The position numbers were made by a program, and so were the translations under genes. From Lutimonas vermicola (GTDB lineage Bacteria; Bacteroidota; Bacteroidia; Flavobacteriales; Flavobacteriaceae): a stretch of DNA of 64,000 bases. Position 1 is the first letter of the stretch. Each line of letters opens with the position of its first letter. The DNA is taken from positions 1,615,333-1,679,332 of the forward strand of contig NZ_JBCDNA010000001.1 in assembly GCF_038433205.1 (NCBI RefSeq), read 5' to 3'. The notes beneath the pieces were generated by a model. It worked only from the letters and a program-made list of their open reading frames with translations. It made no database searches and had not been told where the DNA came from. Positions 16,028 to 25,457 of the stretch are shown piece after piece.

Positions 16028-17938
16028 CTATATGATCTCAAAGGCAACCAAACTCAAAGGCGGAAGCGTAACTGCAGCAGAATAAGGCCTCCCGTCTCTT
16101 GATTTCTTTTTTATACCAATCTCCTTTGAATTGCTGATCCCACTTCCAAAGTACTTTTTAAAATCACTATTGAGTATCTGTTTCAGCTTTCCTTTGCGCG
16201 GCAGCCCAATCTCGTAATCTTTTCTAACAACTGAAGTGAAATTACATATCACAACTACATCATTCTTTTCATCATGACCCTTTCTAATATAAGAGATCAC
16301 AGAATTCTCATGGTCACCATAATTGATCCATTCAAAACCTTCGGTACTAAAAGCCTTTTCATAAAGGGCTGGTGTATTTTTATAAAAGGAATTGAGATCT
16401 TTTACAAAGGTTTGTAACCCTTTGTGGGGTTTGAATTCTAGTAAATGCCAGTCTAAACTCTGAGCAAAATTCCATTCAGACGACTGACCAAATTCACCTC
16501 CCTGAAAGATTAGTTTGGTGCCGGGGTGGGTATACATATATGCATATAACAATCTTAAATTTGCGAAACGCTGCCATTCGTCTCCAGGCATTTTACCTAA
16601 AAGTGATTTCTTACCATATACTACTTCATCATGCGACAAGGGCAACATGAATTTTTCAGAAAACGCATAGGCTAGACTAAAAGTAATCTCATTCTGATGG
16701 TGCTTTCTGTAAATGGGATCCTTTGAGAAATACTCCAAAGTATCATGCATCCAACCCATCATCCATTTCATTCCAAAGCCCAACCCTCCATAAGACACGT
16801 CATTCGTTACTCCTGTGTAGGCTGTTGATTCTTCGGCTATGGTCTGAATACCGTCAAAACTGGCATAGACTTCATGGTTAAATTCCTTAAGGAATTCAAC
16901 AGCTTCCAAATTTTCTCTTCCTCCATAAATATTTGGTTCCCATTCTCCTTCTTCACGAGAATAGTCAAGATATAGCATAGATGCAACCGCATCAACCCTC
17001 AAGCCATCTATATGATATTTGTCAAACCAGTAAAATGCATTACTGATCAAAAATGATTTTACCTCATTCCTGCCATAATTAAAAATCAAACTTTTCCAGT
17101 CTTGATGATAACCTCTGCGTGGATCAGGATGCTCATACAAATGACTTCCGTCAAAAAATCCAAGACCGTGGTCATCTGACGGGAAATGTGACGGAACCCA
17201 ATCAAGAATAATCCCAATATCATTTTGGTGCAATCGGTCGCATAATTTCATAAAACCTTTGGCTGACCCGAATCTTGAGGTAGGTGCAAAGTAACCTATT
17301 AGTTGATAGCCCCATGAAGGATCAAACGGATATTCCATCACAGGCATAAATTCTACATGGGTAAAATTCATTTTCTTTAAATAATCAACCAAATTATCGG
17401 CCAGCTGATCATAACTTAAAAAACTGTCATCATCTTCATTTCTCATCCAGGAGCCCAAATGAACCTCATATACTGCATAGGGTTTATCGAGACCATTTTT
17501 ATCTTTTCGATAACCCATCCATGCCTTATCCTTCCATTTATAACCTTCTATATTTGAAATAACAGATGCAGTATTGGGTGGTTTTTCATATGAAAAGGCA
17601 TAAGGATCAGACTTTTCTGTGACAATATTGTTGTGGTTTGATTTGATCTTGTACTTATAGCGCATGCCTTCCTTCGCATCGGGGACAAATCCCTCCCAAA
17701 TACCGGATGCGTCCCAGCGAACATTGAGTCGATGCTGTTTTTCATTCCAAAAATTAAAGTCTCCTATAACAGAAACCGACTCTGCCGAAGGCGCCCAAAC
17801 CGCAAAATATGTTCCTTCAACTCCGTTAACCGTAACAGGATGAGAACCAAACTTTTCGTAGAGCCTGAAATGCTTTCCTGATTTGAATAAATTGATGTCA
17901 AAATCGGTAAATAGACTATATGTAATTACTTCTGCCAT
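16028..17938 (-). CDS. glgB: 1,4-alpha-glucan branching enzyme GlgB
   Basis: 636-residue GH13 enzyme that makes the alpha-1,6 branches of glycogen. An N-terminal CBM48 domain (about 20-115, with GTYFAVWAPSAESV and GDFNFWN) is followed by the GH13 barrel. Catalytic residues: nucleophile Asp in GLRVDAVASM (about 313), acid/base Glu in IAEESTAY (about 368), stabiliser Asp in LPLSHDEVVYG (about 430-440). The C-terminal beta domain ends in LPPLSLVAFEI. It lacks the additional N-terminal domain (N1) of the E. coli form, as do many bacterial enzymes. Four bases separate it from the maltokinase gene. In a GlgE pathway it branches the linear chains that GlgE extends. Confidence 0.96.
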   Translation of the reverse strand: MAEVITYSLFTDFDINLFKSGKHFRLYEKFGSHPVTVNGVEGTYFAVWAPSAESVSVIGDFNFWNEKQHRLNVRWDASGIWEGFVPDAKEGMRYKYKIKSNHNNIVTEKSDPYAFSYEKPPNTASVISNIEGYKWKDKAWMGYRKDKNGLDKPYAVYEVHLGSWMRNEDDDSFLSYDQLADNLVDYLKKMNFTHVEFMPVMEYPFDPSWGYQLIGYFAPTSRFGSAKGFMKLCDRLHQNDIGIILDWVPSHFPSDDHGLGFFDGSHLYEHPDPRRGYHQDWKSLIFNYGRNEVKSFLISNAFYWFDKYHIDGLRVDAVASMLYLDYSREEGEWEPNIYGGRENLEAVEFLKEFNHEVYASFDGIQTIAEESTAYTGVTNDVSYGGLGFGMKWMMGWMHDTLEYFSKDPIYRKHHQNEITFSLAYAFSEKFMLPLSHDEVVYGKKSLLGKMPGDEWQRFANLRLLYAYMYTHPGTKLIFQGGEFGQSSEWNFAQSLDWHLLEFKPHKGLQTFVKDLNSFYKNTPALYEKAFSTEGFEWINYGDHENSVISYIRKGHDEKNDVVVICNFTSVVRKDYEIGLPRKGKLKQILNSDFKKYFGSGISNSKEIGIKKKSRDGRPYSAAVTLPPLSLVAFEII

Positions 17939-17942
17939 GTGA

Positions 17943-19571
17943 TTAATGATTTAAAATATTAGAAATTCCCTTTAAAGGAATCAGCGCCCATTGCGGTCTT
18001 GAATTCAATTCATATCCAATTTCATATACTGCCTTTTCAAGCAAACAGTATTTAAGAATAAAAATGCGCTCTTGGTTATAGCCAATGTTTAGATTGGCAT
18101 TTTGTATTTCTTCTGTATAAGTGCCCAGAAAAACGCTGGTAAAATAACTATACAGAATCTCAGCTGCCTTAAACAGTTCCTCCTGTGACCTGTTGTATGA
18201 TTCAGGGTTGTTGAAAATTGTGGCATATATGGCATAATGAAACGACCTGAAAAGCCCGGCCACATCTTTTAATGGCGGCTGTTTGACTTTCCTGTCGCGT
18301 ATCGTACTTTCGGGCTCCCCTTCAAAATCAAGAATGAAAAAATCCCCATCGGTCACAAGAATCTGACCCAAATGATAATCCCCGTGCACTCTAATTCGTT
18401 CCCCCTTAAGTTTGGTCCAGTCAAAGTTGGTTATGCGCTTCCTGATCAGGTTCTTTTTTTCTAAAAACTCTTTGGCCAGATCCAGGGCCATCCCATCGAG
18501 TTTATGCATTCGGTTCTCAATGGTATTGAGCCTGTTCTGAAACTGATACAGTAACCTGTTTTTAAGCCAAACCTCGTAATCTCCGTTAAAATGATTTGGA
18601 GTAAAAGCAGTATCCTCAAATTCAGAGCCAAGCACAATGTGCATTTCTGCTGTTCTAATTGCCAGCTGCCTGATCTTTACCAATACATTAAGCCCTACCC
18701 AGTCAATGATCTCGGGCCTTACCTCGTTGATCTGAAGCCTTTCGAACATATCAACAGTTGGCAGGGTATCAATAGCGATATGTTTTGCACTTAAGTTTAG
18801 AAAAACACCGTGAAGCTCCTTGAGCATATAATCCCAGGCATCACCCTCGTTAGGCACCAATTTCTGCATCAGTGCGATGGTGACATTTACTTCATCAGAA
18901 TCAATAATGTTTAAACTTCCCTGATAAGCCGGTGTATTGTGAAAATCCTTTATTTCGGTGAGGAACCTGCTCATTTCATAATCAGGATTCTTATCGGCGA
19001 ATATTCTTCTGAAGAATTTTAAAACATATTGTTCATTATAAATTATGGATGTATTGCTCTGTTCGAGTCCCATGAATCTTGAGGATTCATATACAACGTC
19101 CTTGAACGACTCGCTCCTGTGATATTGCACCTTGGTCCGGTCAAAAGGAGCGGCCCCTAAAATTCGCTCAAACACGAGTTTTCTAAAAGCCTCGAGATTG
19201 ATGGCATCTATAATATAACCCTTTTGACCTTGAATTTTAATCGGTAAAATCCTATCGCTTTTTGCAAAATCAACATCCGTTACAAAAGCTATCGGCAAAA
19301 AATAATGATGGTAAAATGCCTCGACAAAATCGATTTCCAGCAACAGTCCGAAATATACTTCTCCATGTTGCTGTATCCTGAAATATTCACTCAGTTCAAT
19401 ATACTTGAGTTTACTGGCCTTACCGCCGTACCATCTTTGTCTGATAATATAATCCTCAAGCACTTCAGACAAAAATACCTTGATAAAATCCTTATTCTCA
19501 AGCAAATCTTCCCATACCCCCTCAAATTCAAAGGCAGCCTGTGGTATTGTTTTGATGATTTTATCCGGCAT
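17943..19571 (-). CDS. Maltokinase-like protein (Mak/Pep2 family)
   Basis: 542 residues. The C-terminal kinase lobe has RVHGDYHLGQILV, with the catalytic Asp, and FFILDFEGEP, with the metal-binding Asp, both typical of maltokinases that use ATP to make maltose 1-phosphate from maltose. The N-terminal cap has IRQRWYGGKASK, also characteristic. It lies between glgE and glgB with 3-4 base gaps, so it should supply the maltose 1-phosphate used by GlgE. In many genomes this domain is fused to, or next to, trehalose synthase TreS; no TreS domain or gene is present in this cluster. Length is somewhat above the stand-alone actinobacterial enzymes, due to a long region before the kinase lobe. Confidence 0.88.
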   Translation of the reverse strand: MPDKIIKTIPQAAFEFEGVWEDLLENKDFIKVFLSEVLEDYIIRQRWYGGKASKLKYIELSEYFRIQQHGEVYFGLLLEIDFVEAFYHHYFLPIAFVTDVDFAKSDRILPIKIQGQKGYIIDAINLEAFRKLVFERILGAAPFDRTKVQYHRSESFKDVVYESSRFMGLEQSNTSIIYNEQYVLKFFRRIFADKNPDYEMSRFLTEIKDFHNTPAYQGSLNIIDSDEVNVTIALMQKLVPNEGDAWDYMLKELHGVFLNLSAKHIAIDTLPTVDMFERLQINEVRPEIIDWVGLNVLVKIRQLAIRTAEMHIVLGSEFEDTAFTPNHFNGDYEVWLKNRLLYQFQNRLNTIENRMHKLDGMALDLAKEFLEKKNLIRKRITNFDWTKLKGERIRVHGDYHLGQILVTDGDFFILDFEGEPESTIRDRKVKQPPLKDVAGLFRSFHYAIYATIFNNPESYNRSQEELFKAAEILYSYFTSVFLGTYTEEIQNANLNIGYNQERIFILKYCLLEKAVYEIGYELNSRPQWALIPLKGISNILNH

Positions 19572-19574
19572 AAG

Positions 19575-21512
19575 TTATTTGATTAATTCGAAAATATGAA
19601 AAGGCATATTAGGGTGTAATTCCACAAAATTCCATTCTCCGTCCCATGTATATGTTATGTCTGGCAATATATCCCGCATCTGGAACTGGTCATTGGCTCC
19701 TATGCCCAAGTCATATATCGGTAACTGAACCGTTCCTCTTTGGGCGTGATGATGATCAAGGCTGATTACCACAAATATGTTACTTGTTTTATCGTCATTC
19801 CATTTATAAAATGCCATCAACTGATCATTATCAATATGGCAGAATTTGATGTTGTTGGTTTGCTGTAAAGCTTCATGTTCCCTTCTCGCATTATTGATCC
19901 CGGAGATCAGTTTAATGAGCCAATTATCCACGGTCCAGTCATAGTGTCGTACCTGAAACTTTTCTGAATTCAAATACTCTTCCCTTCCCGGAAGAGCGGC
20001 ACTGATCATTTGCTCAAATACAGGGCCATAAATACCTATGTTTGAGCTCAACGTGGCAGCCAGGACATATCGCTGTATGTGTTTGGACTCATTGGCTCCC
20101 TGCAAATGAAAAGGGTTTATATCAGGAGTATTGGGCCAAAAATTGGGGCGCATGTACTCCGCCTGTTCGGTCTTGGTCAATTCTTCCACGTAGCCGATCA
20201 ATTCGTGTTTGTTATCGCGCCAGGTAAAATAGGTATATGACTGAGAATAACCTTGTTTGGCCAATTGCTGCATGATTTTGGGCCGGGTAAATGCCTCGGC
20301 AAGAAAAATGATATCCGAATGTTTTTTTCTCACCTCATCGATGACCCAATTCCAAAAATAAAAAGGTTTTGTGTGCGGGTTATCCACCCTGAAAATTTTA
20401 ATACCACAATCTATCCAGAAAAACAGAATATCGAGACATTCCTGCCAAAGATTTTTAAAGTCTTCAGATTCAAAATAGATGGGAAGTATGTCCTGGTATT
20501 TTTTTGGCGGATTTTCAGCGTATTGAACAGTTCCATCGGGCCTCCACTTAAACCAGGAAGGGTGTTCTTTTACCCAGGGATGATCAGGAGCTGCCTGCAA
20601 GGCATAATCCATTGCAATCTCAATATCAAGTTCTTTGGCTTTAGCTATCAATTCTTTAAAATCATCAAGTGAACCCAGATCAGGATGGATGTCTTTATGA
20701 CCTCCGAGCCTTGAACCAATGCCCCAACAAGACCCCACATCTCCTTCTACGGTGACGGTGGTATTATTCTTGCCTTTTCTGTTTACCTCTCCAATGGGAT
20801 GAACCGGAGGGAAATAAAGGGTATCAAAACCCATATCAGCTACCCTGTTCAACAGTGGAATACAATCTTTAAAGGTTCCGTGTTTATTTGGTTGCCCGGA
20901 TGATGACCTTGGGAAGAACTCGTACCAGGTACTGAACAAGGCTTTTGTCCTGTCAACATAAACACCTAATTCCTCGGAATAATTAGCCAGAAATTTTTCA
21001 GGGTATTTTTCAAATAATGACCTGAGCCTGTCTGACACCGCTTGTGTAACCGCTTCGTCATAAGAGGCTTCATTTTTGAACAGCGCAATTGTCTTTTTCA
21101 AATATGCTTTTTCTGATGGAACTACCCTTTCCATAATTGCCTCAAGATAAAGACTGCCCTCTTCCAATTCTGAGCTTACGTGTTGCCCATCAGCAATCTT
21201 CCTGCCGATACCATATTGCCAGTTTAATGCATAATCCACCCAACCCTCAATCTTATAGGCATAAGCACCTTGTTTTTGAACTTTGAATGAGCCATACCAC
21301 TCATCATTGTGACCAGGTACCATCCTTGATTCCTGCCATTTTTTTTCATTCTGATGCTTGTACAATACTGATGCTGCAAGCACATCGTGTCCGTCAGCTA
21401 AAATATCAGCCGAAACATTCACTACTTGACCAACAACCCTTTTTATGGAAAATATTCCCCCATTGATCTCAGGTGAAACTCGATCAACAACTACTCTTTG
21501 TTGCTTTTGCAT
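19575..21512 (-). CDS. glgE: Alpha-1,4-glucan:maltose-1-phosphate maltosyltransferase GlgE
   Basis: 645-residue GH13_3 enzyme that transfers maltosyl units from maltose 1-phosphate to alpha-glucan. After an N-terminal beta domain, the barrel contains STWYEFFPRSS, DTLYFPPVHPIGEVNRKG and the stretch with WGIGSRLGGHKDIHPDLG that distinguishes GlgE from other GH13 proteins. The nucleophile Asp is in IFRVDNPHTKPF (about residue 374) and the acid/base Glu in FLAEAFTRP (about 404). Length fits the family (about 650-700). It is 3 bases from the maltokinase gene and 17 from glgC. Cytoplasmic. Confidence 0.96.
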   Translation of the reverse strand: MQKQQRVVVDRVSPEINGGIFSIKRVVGQVVNVSADILADGHDVLAASVLYKHQNEKKWQESRMVPGHNDEWYGSFKVQKQGAYAYKIEGWVDYALNWQYGIGRKIADGQHVSSELEEGSLYLEAIMERVVPSEKAYLKKTIALFKNEASYDEAVTQAVSDRLRSLFEKYPEKFLANYSEELGVYVDRTKALFSTWYEFFPRSSSGQPNKHGTFKDCIPLLNRVADMGFDTLYFPPVHPIGEVNRKGKNNTTVTVEGDVGSCWGIGSRLGGHKDIHPDLGSLDDFKELIAKAKELDIEIAMDYALQAAPDHPWVKEHPSWFKWRPDGTVQYAENPPKKYQDILPIYFESEDFKNLWQECLDILFFWIDCGIKIFRVDNPHTKPFYFWNWVIDEVRKKHSDIIFLAEAFTRPKIMQQLAKQGYSQSYTYFTWRDNKHELIGYVEELTKTEQAEYMRPNFWPNTPDINPFHLQGANESKHIQRYVLAATLSSNIGIYGPVFEQMISAALPGREEYLNSEKFQVRHYDWTVDNWLIKLISGINNARREHEALQQTNNIKFCHIDNDQLMAFYKWNDDKTSNIFVVISLDHHHAQRGTVQLPIYDLGIGANDQFQMRDILPDITYTWDGEWNFVELHPNMPFHIFELIK

Positions 21513-21529
21513 ACTTGATAAATTCAGTC

Positions 21530-22795
21530 TTAAATAACGTATCCCTTAGGGATTATCGCTCCTTTTTTAATAACCACGATACCATCCCTAATACAGTACA
21601 GGTCATTTTCCTCGTCTTTTAAATGATCTCCTCCATTAATCCTGACGTCATCACCTATACGGCAATTTTTGTCGATTATCGTATTCTTTATAAAGCAACG
21701 TTCTCCGATACCCATAAGTATGCTTGTCTTGTTATTGTTGATTTCGTCAAGGGTTTCATATGAATCATTACCCATCATATAGGTATTAATGACCGTTGAT
21801 TCACTTCCGATTCTCGACCTGATTCCAATGACCGACTTGTCAATTTTAGCCGCATGGACGATACAACCTTCCCCAATCACACTTCTGTTTAGGGTAGTTC
21901 CGGATATTTTAGAAGTTGGCAACATCCTGGCCCTTGTATAGATTCTTCTATCTTTGTTATACAGGTCAAAGGCCGGAATATCATCCGTCAATCCCAGGTT
22001 GGCTTCAAAGAACGAATCTATATTTCCTATATCGGTCCAATATCCTTCATATTGGTAACTTACTATTTTATGCTCCCCTAGCGCCTGAGGAATGATTTCT
22101 TTCCCAAAATCATTCGTGTCGGGATTTTTCATCAATTCGATCAGCAGATCCCTGTTAAAGATATAAATACCCATCGAAGCAAGGTAATTTCTACCTTCTG
22201 ATTTCATTTCATCGCTAACCTCAGAAGTCCAGTCGGGTAAAAGCTTTTCGTCCGGCTTTTCAATAAATGAGGTAACTTCATTATTGTCGTCTGATTTTAA
22301 TATTCCAAATGAAGTGGCATCTTTTGAATTTACAGGTATAGTAGCTATGGAAATTTTAGCACCATCCTTTACATGCTGATCAATCATCAGGTTATAGTCC
22401 ATTTGGTATAACTGGTCTCCTGAAAGTATCAGTGCATATTCAAAATCATGCCTGAGAAAATGATGCATACTCTGCCGTACCGCGTCTGCAGTTCCCTGAA
22501 ACCAGGTATCACTCATAGGAGTCTGCTCCGCTGCAAGCACATCTACAAAGGCCTGGCTGAAAAAGCTAAAGTGATACGTATTTTTAATGTGCCTGTTCAA
22601 AGAAGCAGAATTGAACTGGGTTAACACATACATCCTTTTTATCTCAGAATTTATACAATTGGAAATCGGAATGTCAACCAGTCGGTATTTACCTGCTATT
22701 GGAACTGCAGGTTTGGACCTGCTTTGAGTTAATGGGTAAAGTCGGGAACCTTGTCCTCCTCCTAGTATAATTCCTAAAGTTTTTTTACTGAACAT
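21530..22795 (-). CDS. glgC: Glucose-1-phosphate adenylyltransferase GlgC
   Basis: 421 residues; makes ADP-glucose from ATP and glucose 1-phosphate, the committed step of bacterial glycogen synthesis. The N-terminal nucleotidyltransferase domain begins with ILGGGQGSRLYPLT and contains KPAVPIAGKYRLVDI, the glucose-1-phosphate region SFIEKP and YWTDIGNIDSFFEAN; the C-terminal left-handed beta helix runs from about residue 290 and includes VIGEGC and VIGIRSRIG repeats. It lies 3 bases after the C-terminal glgA half. Its product is the donor for both the split GlgA and GlgM encoded just upstream. No missing residues were seen. Confidence 0.97.
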   Translation of the reverse strand: MFSKKTLGIILGGGQGSRLYPLTQSRSKPAVPIAGKYRLVDIPISNCINSEIKRMYVLTQFNSASLNRHIKNTYHFSFFSQAFVDVLAAEQTPMSDTWFQGTADAVRQSMHHFLRHDFEYALILSGDQLYQMDYNLMIDQHVKDGAKISIATIPVNSKDATSFGILKSDDNNEVTSFIEKPDEKLLPDWTSEVSDEMKSEGRNYLASMGIYIFNRDLLIELMKNPDTNDFGKEIIPQALGEHKIVSYQYEGYWTDIGNIDSFFEANLGLTDDIPAFDLYNKDRRIYTRARMLPTSKISGTTLNRSVIGEGCIVHAAKIDKSVIGIRSRIGSESTVINTYMMGNDSYETLDEINNNKTSILMGIGERCFIKNTIIDKNCRIGDDVRINGGDHLKDEENDLYCIRDGIVVIKKGAIIPKGYVI

Positions 22796-22798
22796 ATT

Positions 22799-23452
22799 TT
22801 ACGGGGTTAAAGATTTGTATAAAGTTAAATAATCTTGAGCTGAATTATCCCACGAATGGTCAATTCTCATGCATTTTTTTCTGATCCTTTTCAATTCCTT
22901 CTTATTTTTATATAATTCCTTGGCCCGGTTTATTGAATCGCATACATCCTGTACGGAGGCTTGTATATGACAGATTCCAAATCCACCGTCACCCAGGTCG
23001 ATTACCGTATCATTTAACCCTCCTGTTCTTCTAACAATCGGAATTGTTCCGTAACGCAGGGCATACATCTGATTCAAGCCGCAGGGTTCAACCCTTGATG
23101 GCATCAAAAGAAAATCAGCTGCTGCATATAGTTGATGAGCCAAAGCCTCATCAAAACCAATGACGCATGCATAGTTTCTATTAAAATGTATCCTCAAGGA
23201 TTTCAATTCAGATTCTATCGAATCTTTACCTGCCCCTAAAATGAACAGTGAACAATCCTTTTTTAACATCGATTTATATACTACAGCCGGAAACAAATCT
23301 GCCCCCTTTTCATAAACCAATCGTCCAATAAAGACAAATAAAGGCAATGACTCATCAAGCCCGAATCTTTTGCACAGCTCAGACTTATTGGGCTCTTTCC
23401 CCCTTGTAACATTGGTAATTTCGAGGGTTCTGTCCAATAATTTCTGCTTCAT
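22799..23452 (-). CDS. glgA: C-terminal half of glycogen synthase GlgA (split gene)
   Basis: 217 residues corresponding only to the C-terminal Rossmann domain of a GT5 glycogen synthase. It begins with the linker region GKEPNKSELCKRFGL, then FIGRLVYEKGADL, which carries the Arg and Lys that bind the ADP phosphates, FILGAGKDS, and the acceptor/donor Glu in PSRVEPCGLNQMYALRYG followed by RRTGGLNDTV. The start is the ATG at 23452, which overlaps the TGA stop of glgM in a TGATG arrangement; a TTG one codon earlier is also possible. The N-terminal half is encoded separately at 24654-25457. Together they make 484 residues, the length of a normal GlgA, with no conserved part lost. Probably the halves associate to form an active enzyme. 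Confidence 0.88.
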   Translation of the reverse strand: MKQKLLDRTLEITNVTRGKEPNKSELCKRFGLDESLPLFVFIGRLVYEKGADLFPAVVYKSMLKKDCSLFILGAGKDSIESELKSLRIHFNRNYACVIGFDEALAHQLYAAADFLLMPSRVEPCGLNQMYALRYGTIPIVRRTGGLNDTVIDLGDGGFGICHIQASVQDVCDSINRAKELYKNKKELKRIRKKCMRIDHSWDNSAQDYLTLYKSLTP

Positions 23453-24654
23453 CAAATCAGCGATTTATATAAATCCTCTACCTGTTTTGCTATGGCGATC
23501 CAGTCAAACGTTTCTTCTACTCTTTTTCTTCCATTTTTAGCCATGGTGGCAGAAAGTTCTTTGTTTTGAATCAGTTTATTCACACCTGCCGCCAGGTCTC
23601 TTGAAAACTTATCAGCATCAACAGGCTCAAACGGAGCTTCTTTTTGCTGTTCAAGAGGGACGAGGATTCCTGTTTCACCATTGACAACAACTTCTTTAAT
23701 ACCACCGACAGCACTTGCGACAACCGCAGTTTCACAAGCCATAGCTTCAATATTAATAATCCCGAAAGGCTCATATATAGAAGGGCAACAAAATACATCT
23801 GCGTGAGAGTATAACTGGATTACCTCTTCTTTTTTCAACATGACATCGATCCAAATAACATTATCCCTATCTTTTTTAACCTCAGCCACACTATCCTCCA
23901 TCTCCTTGGCGATTTCAGGTGTATCCGGTGCACCTGCACAAAGCACAATCTGCGTATCGGGATCTATATATTTAATTGCATTGACCAGATGTATAATGCC
24001 CTTTTGCCTTGTAATTCTTCCTACGAACAATACAAAAGGTTTTGACTGGTCAATACCATACTTCTCAAGTGTTGAAGTCTTATCGGTGACCACATACTCC
24101 TGAAGGTTAATTCCATTGTAAATGACCTTAACCTTCTCCTTGTCAACATTAAAGTGTTTAAGAACATCCGCTTTTGTTTCCTCAGAAACAGCGATAATCG
24201 CATCAGCCATCTCAATAGCCGTTTTTTCAACCCATGAAGAGGCATCATACCCTCTTCCTAATTGTTCTCTTTTCCACGGCCTTAAGGGCTCCAATGAATG
24301 CGTTGTAATGACCAGGGGGATTCCATAACAAAGCTTTGTTACTATACCCGCAAATTGGGCATACCAGGTATGGCAATGCACTATATCAGCATCTACTTCA
24401 TCCGCATTCATTTGAATGCATGTGCTCAGGGTTTTAAATACAGCCTTAAGCTTTTCATTTGACTTGTCAAAAACAGGATTATCATAAGGAAAACCCTTAA
24501 CTGATAAATTACCGTCTTTGCTATCCTGGTCGCCAAAGCACCGTACTTCGACCTCCATTAATTTGGCCAATTCGGCAGCCAGATACTCAACATGGACTCC
24601 CGCTCCACCATAAACATAAGGAGGAAATTCTCTGGTATAAAAAAGTGCTTTCAT
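23452..24654 (-). CDS. glgM: GT4 alpha-maltose-1-phosphate synthase / glycogen synthase GlgM-type
   Basis: 400-residue GT-B enzyme of family GT4, like the actinobacterial GlgM ('glycogen synthase, Corynebacterium family'). The N-terminus YTREFPPYVYGGAGVHVEYL is diagnostic; the donor side has FVGRITRQKGI and the E-x7-E motif in EPFGIINIEAMACE. Known members join ADP-glucose to glucose 1-phosphate to give maltose 1-phosphate, the GlgE substrate. Its start overlaps the stop of the N-terminal glgA half (TAATG) and its stop overlaps the start of the C-terminal half (TGATG). So the whole gene sits inside a split glgA. With glgC, glgE and maltokinase in the same operon, a GlgM-to-GlgE route is likely. 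Plain glycogen synthase activity is the alternative. Confidence 0.9.
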   Translation of the reverse strand: MKALFYTREFPPYVYGGAGVHVEYLAAELAKLMEVEVRCFGDQDSKDGNLSVKGFPYDNPVFDKSNEKLKAVFKTLSTCIQMNADEVDADIVHCHTWYAQFAGIVTKLCYGIPLVITTHSLEPLRPWKREQLGRGYDASSWVEKTAIEMADAIIAVSEETKADVLKHFNVDKEKVKVIYNGINLQEYVVTDKTSTLEKYGIDQSKPFVLFVGRITRQKGIIHLVNAIKYIDPDTQIVLCAGAPDTPEIAKEMEDSVAEVKKDRDNVIWIDVMLKKEEVIQLYSHADVFCCPSIYEPFGIINIEAMACETAVVASAVGGIKEVVVNGETGILVPLEQQKEAPFEPVDADKFSRDLAAGVNKLIQNKELSATMAKNGRKRVEETFDWIAIAKQVEDLYKSLI

Positions 24655-25457
24655 TATTTTGATGCTTTATTTGAATAGTTTTTTACAAGATGCTTGTCTG
24701 TTTCAGGATTCCAGACCCTTGTGTCGATTCCGTTCAGGATACCTGAAAATTTTTCACTTTCCTGATCTATCAATTGCTCCAGCCCATTAGCATTAGATTT
24801 CAACTCTTCCAGATAACCCGGAGACACTGTTGTTACCCTCCATGAACACTTGATGGCTGTAGCCAATGGATTGATCGCTCCGTCCCAATCTATAAGACCC
24901 ATTTTTTTCAAATCAAATTCAGGGAAGTACCTCAACTTATCATAGCCAAACTGACCCTGATACTGAGCGTTGTGAATCGTAAAAACAGTTGGTATTTCTT
25001 TTAGGGATTCATAGCCTGCAGCATGCGACATTAAAAACGATATAAAACCCGTTTGATGATCATGTGAATGAACTATGGACGGCTTTTTATCAAGACTTAG
25101 TAACCAGTCCAAAACGGCTAATTGAAATGCTAAAAATCGCTCTACGTCATCGTCGTAAGAGTATATTTCAGGGCGATCAAACAAGCCTGGAATTTGAACC
25201 ATGAAAACCGGGAAATCAAAAGGTTCTTCGGGAGTAAATATCTTAAAGTCATAATGCAGTTTACCCAAGGTTAAATGATTTTTATACTCAAGGTTCAAAT
25301 GCAGATTTTTCATGAAATCATTACCGTATAAAGGCATAATTACTTTGGAGTGCACCCCTTCCTTTTGTTGGTATTTTGGTAAAGCTCCTACAACGTCAGC
25401 CAAACCGCCGACCTTGGCTAGGGGAAAACACTCGGCGCTTACATTCAAAATTTCCAT
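24654..25457 (-). CDS. glgA: N-terminal half of glycogen synthase GlgA (split gene)
   Basis: 267 residues equal to the N-terminal (starch synthase catalytic) domain of GT5 glycogen synthase. It has ECFPLAKVGGLADVVGALP, with the Lys that binds ADP-glucose, VHSHDHQTGFISFLM, VFTIHNAQYQG, TTVSPGYLEEL and GILNGIDTRVWNPETD, and stops just after NYSNKASK, where the interdomain linker starts in full-length enzymes. The remaining domain is a separate gene behind glgM (22799-23452). First gene of the operon. No clear promoter of the TAnnTTTG type was found in the 260 bases upstream, which are AT-rich. Alone this half cannot be active, because the phosphate-binding residues are in the other half. Confidence 0.9.
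   Translation of the reverse strand: MEILNVSAECFPLAKVGGLADVVGALPKYQQKEGVHSKVIMPLYGNDFMKNLHLNLEYKNHLTLGKLHYDFKIFTPEEPFDFPVFMVQIPGLFDRPEIYSYDDDVERFLAFQLAVLDWLLSLDKKPSIVHSHDHQTGFISFLMSHAAGYESLKEIPTVFTIHNAQYQGQFGYDKLRYFPEFDLKKMGLIDWDGAINPLATAIKCSWRVTTVSPGYLEELKSNANGLEQLIDQESEKFSGILNGIDTRVWNPETDKHLVKNYSNKASK

Noticed and set aside
22799..25457. Split glgA as a pseudogene or assembly error
   Set aside because: Both halves keep all conserved residues, overlap glgM by one base at each end and lie in one operon, which is hard to explain by decay or misassembly.
24654..25457. Short glgA half as a full enzyme
   Set aside because: It lacks the C-terminal Rossmann domain with the phosphate-binding Arg/Lys and the conserved Glu; these are in the separate gene at 22799-23452.
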